Of a stretch of 46,939 bases of DNA, positions 1-8,170 are shown one piece after another. The stretch is from Bacteroides sp. (lineage in GTDB: Bacteria > Bacteroidota > Bacteroidia > Bacteroidales > Muribaculaceae). The notes under the pieces are model-generated. The model searched no databases, was not told the DNA's origin, and saw only the letters and a program-made list of their open reading frames with translations. Numbering within the stretch: the first letter of the stretch is position 1; each line of letters begins with the position of its first letter. The stretch spans positions 1 through 46,939 of the forward strand of contig JAAVDH010000040.1 in NCBI GenBank assembly GCA_014801865.1, in the 5' to 3' direction. Both the position numbers and the translations under genes were made by a program.

Positions 1-117
1 CGGGCATCGTGACCGATAATAACTCTTGAAAAGCACCCGAAAAATCCTTTGTGATGAAAGCAAAAATTTCCGAACTCTCTCATAATAATTAATTTGGTTT
101 AAATTCAAACACTCTCT
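1..117. repeat. Palindromic repeat family R1, copy A (cut by left edge)
   Basis: This is the right half of a long palindromic element. The window opens inside the core CGATGCGGGCATCG, of which the last nine bases are visible. The stretch matches 21402-21503 closely, sharing CTCTTGAAAAGCACCCG and the AATCCTTTGTGATGAAAGC segment, and it ends in AACACTCTCT, the inverse of the AGAGAGTGTT end seen at 21324 and 29047. It sits just downstream of the M16 peptidase gene, which is read leftwards. No reading frame is supported in it. Confidence 0.85.
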
Positions 118-133
118 GAATATGATAGACGGA

Positions 134-1378
134 TTAAACCGACATGGGGCGATAGATGAGAGTGGCCGAATTCTCGGGGCGGAATACCTTGCGGGCAGTG
201 TTGAGTATACATTCTGTGGTCACGCTGCGGTAGATGGATGTCATGGTGTTGATATCCTCGCCGTGAATCTCGGCCATAGCCAGCATCTCGGCCTTGCTCA
301 GGAAGTTGATGCTCTGGAATGTCTGCTGGCTCTCATAGCGGTTGAGCGCGCGCAGAAGTTCGTGGTCGGTCACTCCGTCCGAGGCAATCTCGCGGAGTTG
401 TAGCCACAGCATTTCTTCGGCACGGGCTATAGCCTCATCGGTGTTTTCGCGCAGTCGTGCCGTTACCAGAAATAGTCCCGGTTCCTCGCTGCCGAGTATC
501 GAGGCATTGACATTGGTAAACAGGTCGGTGCCCATGAGCAAGCGGGTGTAGAATCGTGAGGAGTGGCCCGAAGCAAGTATGTCGGACAGCAGGTCGCAGG
601 GTATGTAGTCGGGATCACCGTATTTACCCATGCGGAAGGCCATGGCTATGAGTGGTTGCGGCACTTCACCCGTCACAGTAGCTCTCACGGGGCCGTCAAG
701 CGGTGCCGGAGCGGGATATGTGCGTGGCGTTATGGCGCGTGCAGGAATGTCGCTGAACCACTTCTCGGTAAGCCGTCGGGCTTCGCCGGCGGTTATGTCG
801 CCTGTTATGGCCAGTATGGCATTGTTGGGGGCATAGTGGCTGTAGAAGAATTTACGCACATCCTCCATCGTCACTTTCTCTATATCCTCTATGGCTCGTC
901 CTATAGTGGGATAGCTATAGGGATGGCCGTCGGGGTAACATAAGCGCCTGAGATGGTGCCACAAGTCGCCGTAGGGCTTGTTGAGGCTGGTCTGCTTGAA
1001 TTCCTCTATCACCACACTACGCTGTACCTCAAGCGATTTTTCGCTGAAGGCGAGTGAAAGCATGCGGTCGCTCTCGAGATAAAACAGTGTTTCGGCATTT
1101 ATGGCCGGAGCCACATCGTAGAAGTTTGTGAAGTCGTTGCTGGTCCAGGCATTGTTGACACCTCCGGCGCGTTCCATGGCCGCGTCAAAATCGGGCACGT
1201 GAATCGAGCCGCCGAACATAAGGTGCTCGAACAGGTGAGCCATGCCGGTAAGGTGGGCGGACTCATCGCGGCTTCCCACATTGTATATCAGATTGAGTGC
1301 CACCATGGCCGACGGCGGATCGTAGGCATGAACCACACGCAGTCCGTTGGGCAGTGTAAATCGGGTGGTCTCTATCAT
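134..1378 (-). CDS. M16 family zinc metallopeptidase (pitrilysin/MPP-like)
   Basis: A 414-residue protein of the M16 family. These enzymes bind zinc through an inverted HxxEH motif and degrade or process peptides. The motif is HLFEH at residues 48-52, and a downstream glutamate in the VVIEEF region is the likely third zinc ligand. The length fits a single two-domain M16B subunit, with the inactive-like half at the C-terminus. I see no signal peptide, so it may be cytoplasmic. It is the last gene of a three-gene minus-strand operon: its start lies 5 bases after the cyclophilin stop. Such proteins can work in pairs, but no second M16 gene is visible here. Confidence 0.93.
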   Translation of the reverse strand: MIETTRFTLPNGLRVVHAYDPPSAMVALNLIYNVGSRDESAHLTGMAHLFEHLMFGGSIHVPDFDAAMERAGGVNNAWTSNDFTNFYDVAPAINAETLFYLESDRMLSLAFSEKSLEVQRSVVIEEFKQTSLNKPYGDLWHHLRRLCYPDGHPYSYPTIGRAIEDIEKVTMEDVRKFFYSHYAPNNAILAITGDITAGEARRLTEKWFSDIPARAITPRTYPAPAPLDGPVRATVTGEVPQPLIAMAFRMGKYGDPDYIPCDLLSDILASGHSSRFYTRLLMGTDLFTNVNASILGSEEPGLFLVTARLRENTDEAIARAEEMLWLQLREIASDGVTDHELLRALNRYESQQTFQSINFLSKAEMLAMAEIHGEDINTMTSIYRSVTTECILNTARKVFRPENSATLIYRPMSV

Positions 1379-1383
1379 CTGAC

Positions 1384-2274
1384 TTACTTTCCGGGGTTTA
1401 TGACTGTCATCTTCTCTACCACGATATCATCCAGAGGACGGTCGTGTGAGTCAGTCGCAGCCTGCTGTATCTTGTCTACCACTTCCATGCCGTCGATGAC
1501 TTCACCAAACACGGTGTAGGCACCGTCAAGATGAGGTGTGCCGCCTACGGTGGTGTATGCTTCGCGCTGTTCGGGAGTTAGTTTTACGGGGTTCTCCTTT
1601 ACCATGGCTTCGGCCTTGGCTACGAGTGTGTCCTGAAGCACCTGCAGACCGTCGCGGTCATGGTTGCGGCGCATACTCATGATGCTGTCGCGGTGCTGGG
1701 CAGCCAGAGAGTCAAACACGCTCTTGAGCTGGGCCTGGCGCATACGCTGCTCCATCTGGTCAAGCTGTGAGGCATTGTAGGTCTTACCGGTAACGATATA
1801 AAACTGCGAGCCGCTTGAACGCTTCTGGGGGTTCACTGCATCACCCTGGCGGGCAGCTGCCAGTGCGCCTTTCTTGTGGAAGCGGCGGGGATAGGCCTCG
1901 AATTCAGCTTCGATATCATATCCGGGTTCGCCCATACCGAGCATCTTGCCCTTGGGCGCACCCTTTGAGTCGGGATCGCCCCCCTGTACCATGAAGTCCT
2001 TTATCACGCGGTGGAACAGTGTGCCATCGTAATAGCCCTCAGAGGCGAGTTTCACAAAGTTGTCGCGGTGGCGGGGAGTGTCACCATAAAGCATTACGCG
2101 GATGGGACCTTCAGAGGTCACTATCTCCACCACGGCATCATTGGGGCCAATGGCGGGGGTTGAGGCAGTATTTGCAGTCATTGTAGAGTTGGTTTGAGGT
2201 TGGGCCGCAACGGTGGCGGCTATCAGTAGGCTGATGAGCCAGGTCAGAGTAGAGAGTGCTATTCGGTGGGTCAT
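1384..2274 (-). CDS. Exported cyclophilin-type peptidylprolyl isomerase
   Basis: A 296-residue cyclophilin-fold prolyl isomerase, which helps proteins fold by turning X-Pro bonds. The N-terminus has a basic start, a hydrophobic stretch and an AxA-like cleavage region near residue 25, so it is probably periplasmic. Cyclophilin signatures are seen in order: GTLFHRVIKDFMVQGGD, then GSQFYIVTG, and near the end VFGEVIDGMEVVDKI. Between the second and third lies a charged helical insertion of about 70 residues (QLDQMEQRMRQ onward), which makes it longer than minimal cyclophilins. Its ATG overlaps the preceding stop by four bases, so translation is probably coupled to the small upstream gene. Confidence 0.93.
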   Translation of the reverse strand: MTHRIALSTLTWLISLLIAATVAAQPQTNSTMTANTASTPAIGPNDAVVEIVTSEGPIRVMLYGDTPRHRDNFVKLASEGYYDGTLFHRVIKDFMVQGGDPDSKGAPKGKMLGMGEPGYDIEAEFEAYPRRFHKKGALAAARQGDAVNPQKRSSGSQFYIVTGKTYNASQLDQMEQRMRQAQLKSVFDSLAAQHRDSIMSMRRNHDRDGLQVLQDTLVAKAEAMVKENPVKLTPEQREAYTTVGGTPHLDGAYTVFGEVIDGMEVVDKIQQAATDSHDRPLDDIVVEKMTVINPGK

Positions 2275-2651
2275 ATTCCGGCTGCGGGATAGAGGCGTTT
2301 GTAGATACGTCTGAAATTATCGTCAGTAGCGTTAAGTTCCTCGGCGCGTTCGGCATAGTCTGCTCCCCAGATGCCTTTGAGGAGGTCGCCGATGTAGCGT
2401 CGCTCATGGTCTTTCTCGATGGCCGATGCTATAAGCCGCTTAATATCTTCGGCGTATGCCTCGCGGTTAATGGCCGACAGATAACGTGCGGCGCTTACAA
2501 CAAACTGGCCTGAGCGGTCAACGGTTATGATATTGTCAACAAGGTCATGCATAATATCATCACACACGCCTATATGGTTGGCAATGTATTCGTAGGTCAG
2601 CAGTCCGTCAGGATCAGCTGCCAATTTTTTTCGGAGTTCTTCGTCCATCAT
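2271..2651 (-). CDS. Small uncharacterised Bacteroidales protein
   Basis: A 126-residue, mostly helical, charged protein without signal peptide or membrane segment. I do not recognise a characterised family. The segment from about residue 55 (ARYLSAINREAYAEDI) to residue 110 looks like a helical bundle rich in Arg and Glu. It is the first gene of the operon that continues into the cyclophilin (4-base ATGA overlap) and the M16 peptidase. A Bacteroidota -7 box (TATTTTTG, minus strand 2672-2679) lies just upstream. Two ATG codons stand in tandem at the start, so the true start may be three bases later. Coupling to a cyclophilin hints at a role in protein quality control, but that is only context. 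Confidence 0.8.
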   Translation of the reverse strand: MMDEELRKKLAADPDGLLTYEYIANHIGVCDDIMHDLVDNIITVDRSGQFVVSAARYLSAINREAYAEDIKRLIASAIEKDHERRYIGDLLKGIWGADYAERAEELNATDDNFRRIYKRLYPAAGI

Positions 2652-2671
2652 TTATATGAGATTCAGGGTCA

Positions 2672-2679
2672 CAAAAATA
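2672..2679 (-). promoter_or_regulatory. Promoter -7 box of the small protein-cyclophilin-M16 operon
   Basis: TATTTTTG on the minus strand matches the Bacteroidota consensus TAnnTTTG and lies about 20 bases before the start of the first gene. I did not find a well-spaced TTTG -33 box. Confidence 0.55.
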
Positions 2680-2724
2680 CGCCTTATTTCCCAAATACAC
2701 AATAGCGATGGGTCGGTTGAGGCC

Positions 2725-5691
2725 TCAGCGTGCCCACTCGGGACGGGTGTCTATAATCTTCTTTTTGGGCTGTATGTTGAGGCGATACTGCACATGGAGA
2801 AGCAGATAGCGCGGCAATACGTTGTTCCATACTACGGTACGTCCCTGAGCATTGGTCGCGTATGTGACATTTGACAACTGATGGAAAAGGTCGAAACCGT
2901 CAAGCATTATCACCCACCGGCTCTTCGGCGGGGTATAGCTGAGACGTGCGTTGAATACCGGTTCGGTTTTGTCGAGTTCAGGCGAGCCATAGCCCCGGCG
3001 CATGTAGACGGTAAAGTCAGTAGATATGCCGAATCCCTTCGGGAGAGAGAACTGGCCGCTGGCAGAGATGTTGGTATTTGTGCCGGTTATAGGGGAGAAT
3101 CCCGGGCGGTCCGATCCTGTATGACGTGAATTAATCTCTCCCCGCAGTCCCAGTTTCTGCTTTCCCAGCTGCCAGCTGAAGTTCAGTTTCTCTACGCTCC
3201 AGTAAGTGTGTACCTGTGACTTGACAGGATCTGCATCGAAACCTATCATGTCAGCAGCGCGGATATAATCCAGCCCTGCAAATAATTCGACGGTAAACTG
3301 TCCCTTATTACCGAACTGGAGCGATGGATTGACATGGAAATTAGTAGACGAGTTGCCTGAGCCGACATTATAGGTGCGGTAGGTACGTACCCCCGTAGCC
3401 GTATCGTAGCGATAGCCGTTGACCAGTTCGTTGTGGGTGTCGGAGTAGACAAACTCCGTAAGATTGCGCATAAAGTACTGTCCTATAGGTACAGAGATGA
3501 TCCACTGAAGGAAGCCCTTGTATTTCACCGAAGGCTTAAGGCCGGGATTGCCTGTCCAGATATTCATTGGATCGGTGTCGTCGACTATATCCACCATCTT
3601 CACGAGGTTGGGCATCACGGATTCGATACACGGCAGAAAGACCAACTGATGACGCCACACCTTACGGCCATTATGTGAGTATTTACCAAGTCGCCACGTT
3701 ATTCGTCCCTCAAACTGAGGCATCGATACCAATACGTGCTTCTTGTCAATGCGATAGTCGGTGTTATTGCGGAAATAGTCGAAGTCGCGGTCTGCTATCT
3801 TAACCGTAGGGGTCAGAAATACACTCAGTGCGTCAGACCAGTGAGAGAATTGCAGACCTATGCTGTGAGTATTCTCTACCGTATGTGAGCGGTATGACTG
3901 TGACGCATCCATCATCGACAGGTATCCCTCGGGAAGAGTGCCGAATACACCTTGATCTGCCATGCGGTCAAGCGCATAAGCGTAAGAATCGCGATGATGG
4001 TCGCGATGCGCATAACCATACGTCAACATCAGGCGTGTATCCGTATTAAACGTATATTGATAACCGACATAGCCGTCTATGAGAGTACTACGGTTGGGAG
4101 AGTCATCGTAAAAGCGATTTTCGTGCAGAACCGGCCGTGGATCGTCGCCATAGTTGATCGTATAGTCGCGCCATACCTCGCTCTTGCTTGAAGAATATCC
4201 GAAACTGAGACTATAGAATATATAATCACTGGTGTTGAAGACTTTTACCCCTCCATTTATTAAGGCTTTGAGATTTTCACTGTGCGACGAATTCAAAGTT
4301 GAGATGCGGGTGCGGTTGATGATATCAGCCAGTGCCGCAGGATTACCGCTGTAGAGAGTGTCAAGCATTCCCATGGTCATGTTGGGTCGCTCGTCATAGA
4401 AAGCCCCTGAGAGGTTGCTCATGCGTGAGCGTGTCTTGTTGTAGTCGCCGTTGACACTTCCGCGCATAAATATCGCCGATGACGGAGAGAACATAAAGGA
4501 ATGAGAGGTCGCTATTGCGAGATTGCGGGTGTGATTGTTAAGGAAGCTGTAGTCATAGGTACGGTCGGCTCCAAGGAAGTTGAGGCGGTTCGTCTCTCTT
4601 ATGTCAGTCTGGGAGGAGTGGCGCACTGTGGCGTCGCCGTTGACCTTCCACCTCTCGTCAGCCTCCTGCACATAGTAGTCCAGTCCACCGAGTTGCGTCT
4701 TCATGGTTCCTGCCGTATTGGTCTCCGGGGTCCACGTCGAAGATTCGCCGGGTTTGCGGTTATCGTTCAGATTGTTGATGTTGCCTATGATGCTTACTCG
4801 CGAATTGTTGGTGAAGCGATTGATGAAGGCTCGTGCCATATAGCGTTCCGATGTACCGCCTCCGGCCTCGAAGTTCATTATCCACCCCATGTTGTACTCA
4901 TGCTTGAGTTTGACGTCCATTACCAGTTCTGACTGTGCTTTATCGCCCGCCCATTTCTGTAGGTCGGACGAACGGCGGTAGACCTCTACGTTTTTCACAG
5001 TGTACGAACTGAGGTTATCGAGCATAAGCTCATTTTTTCCTTTGAAGAAGTCCTTGCCGTTGAGCAGCAGATTCTCTACGAATTCGCCGTTGACAAATAT
5101 CTGTCCGCCCTCCTTTAATTCTACCCCAGGTAGCTGTTTGATAAGTGCGTCGAGCATAGATCCTTCGGCCAGCTCAAATGCATCAGCGTTGAAAACCAGT
5201 GTATCACCTTTGTTGTAGAATTTCACTTTCGACACAGTTACTGTCACCCCGTCAAGCTGCTTCGGAGCTCTCTGCATCAGCATATCGGGAAGAGTTCTGC
5301 TGTATTCGCGACGTCCGATTTTGTTAAGATCCAGGGTGAAATACAGATTCTGATACTCAGGCATCACTACCTCAAGATAGTATGTGGCTTCACGGCGTGG
5401 TAAATTAAACCGGAACATGGCACGTTCATTAATATTCCCGCGTCCCATGCCGTAAAACCATCCTCCGGTTTTCGTCGAGTCAATAAGGCAACCGGTGGAG
5501 TCACTGAGATACACTGTGGCTTGTAGTAAATCCTTACGCGACAGAGCGTCCTTGATGCGACCCATTATCTCTATGTTGGATTTGTCTGTTTCCTTTTTGT
5601 CAGGATTGGCCGCGATAGACGTCAGAGAGCATACAAGGGTCAGTAACAGAAGTGCCGGTTTGAGTATAATGACAATAGCTTTATTCTTCAT
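2725..5691 (-). CDS. TonB-dependent-receptor-like outer membrane beta-barrel protein
   Basis: A 988-residue outer membrane protein. It begins with a signal peptide (hydrophobic run ALLLLTLVCSLTSIAA ending near residue 28). A small beta-sandwich-like domain follows (about 40-150) that resembles a carboxypeptidase-like regulatory domain. Next comes a plug-like domain (about 155-245) with GDTLVFNADAF, LIKQLPGVEL and IFVNGEFVENLLLNGKDFF. The rest is a large aromatic-rich barrel. This is the architecture of the outer-membrane beta-barrel family that Bacteroidota carry alongside SusC proteins. There is no SusD partner, so it is not a typical glycan importer; the substrate cannot be read from sequence. 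It is monocistronic, with a -7 box at 5745-5752 (minus). Confidence 0.88.
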   Translation of the reverse strand: MKNKAIVIILKPALLLLTLVCSLTSIAANPDKKETDKSNIEIMGRIKDALSRKDLLQATVYLSDSTGCLIDSTKTGGWFYGMGRGNINERAMFRFNLPRREATYYLEVVMPEYQNLYFTLDLNKIGRREYSRTLPDMLMQRAPKQLDGVTVTVSKVKFYNKGDTLVFNADAFELAEGSMLDALIKQLPGVELKEGGQIFVNGEFVENLLLNGKDFFKGKNELMLDNLSSYTVKNVEVYRRSSDLQKWAGDKAQSELVMDVKLKHEYNMGWIMNFEAGGGTSERYMARAFINRFTNNSRVSIIGNINNLNDNRKPGESSTWTPETNTAGTMKTQLGGLDYYVQEADERWKVNGDATVRHSSQTDIRETNRLNFLGADRTYDYSFLNNHTRNLAIATSHSFMFSPSSAIFMRGSVNGDYNKTRSRMSNLSGAFYDERPNMTMGMLDTLYSGNPAALADIINRTRISTLNSSHSENLKALINGGVKVFNTSDYIFYSLSFGYSSSKSEVWRDYTINYGDDPRPVLHENRFYDDSPNRSTLIDGYVGYQYTFNTDTRLMLTYGYAHRDHHRDSYAYALDRMADQGVFGTLPEGYLSMMDASQSYRSHTVENTHSIGLQFSHWSDALSVFLTPTVKIADRDFDYFRNNTDYRIDKKHVLVSMPQFEGRITWRLGKYSHNGRKVWRHQLVFLPCIESVMPNLVKMVDIVDDTDPMNIWTGNPGLKPSVKYKGFLQWIISVPIGQYFMRNLTEFVYSDTHNELVNGYRYDTATGVRTYRTYNVGSGNSSTNFHVNPSLQFGNKGQFTVELFAGLDYIRAADMIGFDADPVKSQVHTYWSVEKLNFSWQLGKQKLGLRGEINSRHTGSDRPGFSPITGTNTNISASGQFSLPKGFGISTDFTVYMRRGYGSPELDKTEPVFNARLSYTPPKSRWVIMLDGFDLFHQLSNVTYATNAQGRTVVWNNVLPRYLLLHVQYRLNIQPKKKIIDTRPEWAR

Positions 5692-5744
5692 GGTTTTTCG
5701 TTATGAGGAAGGGATAGATTGATATGATTGATTACATTCACCTG

Positions 5745-5752
5745 CAAATATA
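5745..5752 (-). promoter_or_regulatory. Promoter -7 box of the beta-barrel gene
   Basis: TATATTTG on the minus strand, about 54 bases before the start codon at 5691, matches TAnnTTTG. Confidence 0.6.
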
Positions 5753-5852
5753 TACAATTATTTCCTTATGGCGGCCTACGTTCTACTTACCCCCCCCATT
5801 AACATATTTTAATATAATTGCGATATATGTAAAGGTATGTATATAAACCAAA

Positions 5853-5880
5853 CGAGGGGATGTTTCACAACGTCCTCTCG
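5853..5880 (+). promoter_or_regulatory. Strong hairpin in the leader of the 19-codon ORF
   Basis: CGAGGGGATGTT pairs with AACGTCCTCTCG across a TCAC loop: 12 bp with two G-T wobbles. No T-run follows, so it is not a terminator. It is followed by AAACCAATCA (5891-5900), a motif that other leaders in the window also carry close to their start codons. The 374-base gap between the beta-barrel gene and pepC therefore holds a structured, leader-like segment. Confidence 0.6.
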
Positions 5881-5917
5881 CTTAGATAATAAACCAATCA
5901 TTATCACATTTCTTGCA

Positions 5918-5977
5918 ATGGAAAAAGTAATTTTCGCTATGTACTATCTAAACATCCCTCCGCCCGAAAAGGTTTAG
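5918..5977 (+). CDS. Candidate 19-residue small protein or leader peptide
   Basis: ATG to TAG encodes MEKVIFAMYYLNIPPPEKV. The peptide has a hydrophobic and aromatic first half and a proline-rich end. Support is indirect: a strong hairpin and the leader motif AAACCAATCA lie just upstream at the spacing seen before known genes (17 bases from motif to ATG here, 16 at 45311). A weak -7-like box, TATAATTG, stands at 5813-5820. It lies on the plus strand between two minus-strand genes, so it would be transcribed alone. I recognise no family. It could be a chance frame inside a non-coding RNA. Confidence 0.35.
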   Translation: MEKVIFAMYYLNIPPPEKV

Positions 5978-5996
5978 CCCCGATGCAATTTTTTTG

Positions 5997-6043
5997 AAAA
6001 AAAAATTCCCCGGCCACTTCCTTTAGGTCGATGGCAGGGGAAT
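5997..6043 (-). terminator. Intrinsic terminator of the pepC-like gene
   Basis: Read on the minus strand, ATTCCCCTGCC and GGCCGGGGAAT form an 11-bp stem with one mismatch and a 17-base loop, followed at once by nine T residues. It lies 22 bases past the stop codon at 6066. Confidence 0.8.
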
Positions 6044-6065
6044 AATAAGGTGGTTAAGAGTGGGT

Positions 6066-7274
6066 TTACTTCTTGATACCCATCTTTTTGGCGATGGCTG
6101 CGGGCACGGCTTCCTTGTTGACGAAGATGTCAACGGTCTTGGCCAGGAAGTAGGGCTCTGACACGTAGAAGTATCCGTCGTAAATCTGGTTGGTGTCCCA
6201 TGAGTTCTGTACTTTGTAGTAGCGGTTGCCTTTCTGGTCAACGGCGCGACCCACGATTACCATGCCGTGGTCATCGGTGGTTTCCTGACGGTCAAACATC
6301 TCCTGACGCAGTTCCTGAGTCACTTCGATTTCTTCTACGGGGCCATCTATGTCGAAACGTGAGTTTTCGCGGTCCTTGTCGCTGAGGTGTACCCAGCGTG
6401 AGAGCTCGGTGCCGTCCATATCGTTCTCGTTCTTTTCCTTGGGTATTACGGCATAGCCTTTGGCCCATTTGAAGCCACCTTCGCTCACGTCGGCAGCCCA
6501 TGCTACGGAGTAGCCGTTGTCAAGGGCGTTGTCAACGATTGCCTTCATCTCGTCGAGAGGCACATTGTGGTAGCGGCCGTTTAGCCAGTTGTCGCACACT
6601 TCGAGGACGAAGGGTTCGTAGAAGGGGTGGTGAGTAAATGAGGTGATCTCTACATAGTCGTTGATGTCAATGGGCAGTGAGGCTGCGAATGACTGAGGGG
6701 TGTAGGTCTTGCCCTCGTATACAAAGGTTTCGGGTACATCGCCGAGGTATGCGTCGAGGATGCCTTCGTAGCCTTTGCGCCATGCGGTAGAGAGGCGCTT
6801 GTTGGGATTGCGCACCAGTGCTTTCATATAGGCTTCGAGTATGTCGGCCATCTCTGCATGGGCATGCTTGTTTTCGCCATATTCGATACCGGCGTATGCT
6901 TCTTCAGGCATCATGCCGTAGCGCTGCCATACGTAGGGCACGTCAAGTGTGCTGCCACCCTGCGACAGGTGGGTGCGACCCTGAAGACGGGCGAAGCGGT
7001 CGGCCTTGTCGGTGTAGCAGTGGCGCACGACGAACATCTCGGACAGGTCAACGGGCTTGCCGGTCTTGCGCAGTATTTCGTTCTCAAAGAATGTATTGGT
7101 CGAGAAACACCAGCAAGTGCCCGACTTGTTCTGGTCGCGTACGGGCGAAGTCTTCACGAGAGTTACGTCGGTGAATTCAAATCCGGTGCTGTCTTTGGGA
7201 GCCTCCGTAGAGTTGTCGGCAGCTGCCGAGAAGGCTGTCAGCGCAACTATAGCGCTGCAAAGCAATAATTTCAT
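6066..7274 (-). CDS. pepC: Exported C1-family cysteine peptidase (aminopeptidase C / bleomycin hydrolase-like)
   Basis: A 402-residue papain-fold peptidase. Family members remove N-terminal residues from peptides. The catalytic set is visible: Gln48 and Cys54 in VRDQNKSGTCWCFS, His336 in DDHGMVIVG and Asn357 in VQNSWDT. Unlike the cytoplasmic PepC of Firmicutes, it starts with a clear signal peptide (MKLLLCSAIVALTAFSAAA), so it should act in the periplasm or at the surface. The length is slightly below the usual 440-460, partly because the N-terminus is short. It has its own promoter (7312-7319, minus) facing that of nfnA, and its own terminator. Confidence 0.93.
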   Translation of the reverse strand: MKLLLCSAIVALTAFSAAADNSTEAPKDSTGFEFTDVTLVKTSPVRDQNKSGTCWCFSTNTFFENEILRKTGKPVDLSEMFVVRHCYTDKADRFARLQGRTHLSQGGSTLDVPYVWQRYGMMPEEAYAGIEYGENKHAHAEMADILEAYMKALVRNPNKRLSTAWRKGYEGILDAYLGDVPETFVYEGKTYTPQSFAASLPIDINDYVEITSFTHHPFYEPFVLEVCDNWLNGRYHNVPLDEMKAIVDNALDNGYSVAWAADVSEGGFKWAKGYAVIPKEKNENDMDGTELSRWVHLSDKDRENSRFDIDGPVEEIEVTQELRQEMFDRQETTDDHGMVIVGRAVDQKGNRYYKVQNSWDTNQIYDGYFYVSEPYFLAKTVDIFVNKEAVPAAIAKKMGIKK

Positions 7275-7311
7275 GATAGTATAATGAGTGGTTTATGTTC
7301 TGTTTGTATCA

Positions 7312-7319
7312 CAAAGGTA
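7312..7319 (-). promoter_or_regulatory. Promoter -7 box of the pepC-like gene
   Basis: TACCTTTG on the minus strand, 37 bases before the start at 7274. It lies back to back with the nfnA promoter (7332-7339), only 12 bases away, so the two polymerase sites must overlap. Confidence 0.75.
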
Positions 7320-7331
7320 ATACTTAATTTG

Positions 7332-7339
7332 TATATTTG
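7332..7339 (+). promoter_or_regulatory. Promoter -7 box of nfnAB
   Basis: TATATTTG matches TAnnTTTG, with TTTG about 27 bases upstream in the TCTGTTTGTATC segment. Transcription would start near 7345 and leave a leader of about 35 bases before the ATG at 7379. Confidence 0.75.
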
Positions 7340-7378
7340 CAGTACTCTCCTTTATTTCAATCAGCCAATTATCTGAAT

Positions 7379-8161
7379 ATGAATCGTATCGTAAAAAAAG
7401 AGCATTTCTCTCCCAAGGTGGTTTGCCTTGAGGTGGAGGCTCCATTGATAGCTCGCTCGCGCAAGCCGGGCCATTTCGTCATAGTGCGTTGTGGCGCGGG
7501 TGGTGAGCGCATACCTCTTACTATAGCTGATGCCGACAAGACGCGCGGCACTATTACTCTCGTGGTGCAGGAAGTGGGTGAAAGTACCCGCAAAATATGT
7601 GCCCTCGAGCCCGGTGAGGAAATAAGTGATGTAGTAGGGCCTTTGGGACGTGCCACCAAGGTGAGCCGTGTCGGTACAGTAGTGTGCTGTGGAGGCGGTG
7701 TTGGTGTTGCCCCGCTGCTCCCTATCATCAAGGCTATGAAGGAGGCCGGCAATAGGGTGGTTACAGTGCTTGCTGCCCGAAATAAAGACCTTATTATACT
7801 CAAGGACCGTGTGGCTCCATACAGTGATGAGGTGATAGTGATGACCGACGACGGCTCGGAGGGGCAGAAGGGGCTCGTGACCGATGGTGTGGAGCAGGTG
7901 ATTAAGCGCGAGGAAGTCAACGAGGTGGTGGCCATAGGCCCGGCCGTGATGATGAAGTTTGTGTGTAAACTCACAGAGAAGTATGGTATTCCTACCCAGG
8001 TATCGCTCAATACCATTATGGTTGACGGTACGGGTATGTGTGGGGCCTGCCGCGTTACTGTCGATGGCAAGACGAAGTTCGTATGTATCGACGGCCCAGA
8101 GTTTGATGGCCACAAGGTTGACTTCGATGAGATGATAATGCGACTGCGCTCATATAATTAA
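7379..8161 (+). CDS. nfnA: NfnA-like FAD/NAD-binding subunit (transhydrogenase / glutamate synthase partner)
   Basis: A 260-residue ferredoxin-NADP reductase-type flavoprotein. The FAD domain is N-terminal, and the nucleotide-binding domain begins at GTVVCCGGGVGVAPLLPI. A C-terminal cysteine cluster (MCGAC, then FVC) would bind a [2Fe-2S] centre. With the next gene it matches NfnAB, the complex that couples NADH and reduced ferredoxin to NADP+ through flavin-based bifurcation. Related pairs are annotated as dihydroorotate dehydrogenase electron-transfer subunit plus glutamate synthase small subunit, so the exact reaction is inferred. I chose the ATG at 7379: the in-frame TTG at 7337 lies inside the promoter. 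Confidence 0.88.
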   Translation: MNRIVKKEHFSPKVVCLEVEAPLIARSRKPGHFVIVRCGAGGERIPLTIADADKTRGTITLVVQEVGESTRKICALEPGEEISDVVGPLGRATKVSRVGTVVCCGGGVGVAPLLPIIKAMKEAGNRVVTVLAARNKDLIILKDRVAPYSDEVIVMTDDGSEGQKGLVTDGVEQVIKREEVNEVVAIGPAVMMKFVCKLTEKYGIPTQVSLNTIMVDGTGMCGACRVTVDGKTKFVCIDGPEFDGHKVDFDEMIMRLRSYN

Positions 8162-8170
8162 AATGAAGTA

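Noticed and set aside
7337-7378. TTG start for NfnA
   Set aside because: The TTG is part of the -7 box, upstream of the expected transcription start.
7361-8113. Long minus-strand reading frames of about 250 codons opposite nfnA
   Set aside because: They lie fully inside nfnA, have no promoter and read as low-complexity His/Thr/Ser-rich chains; they are shadows of the nfnA codon pattern.
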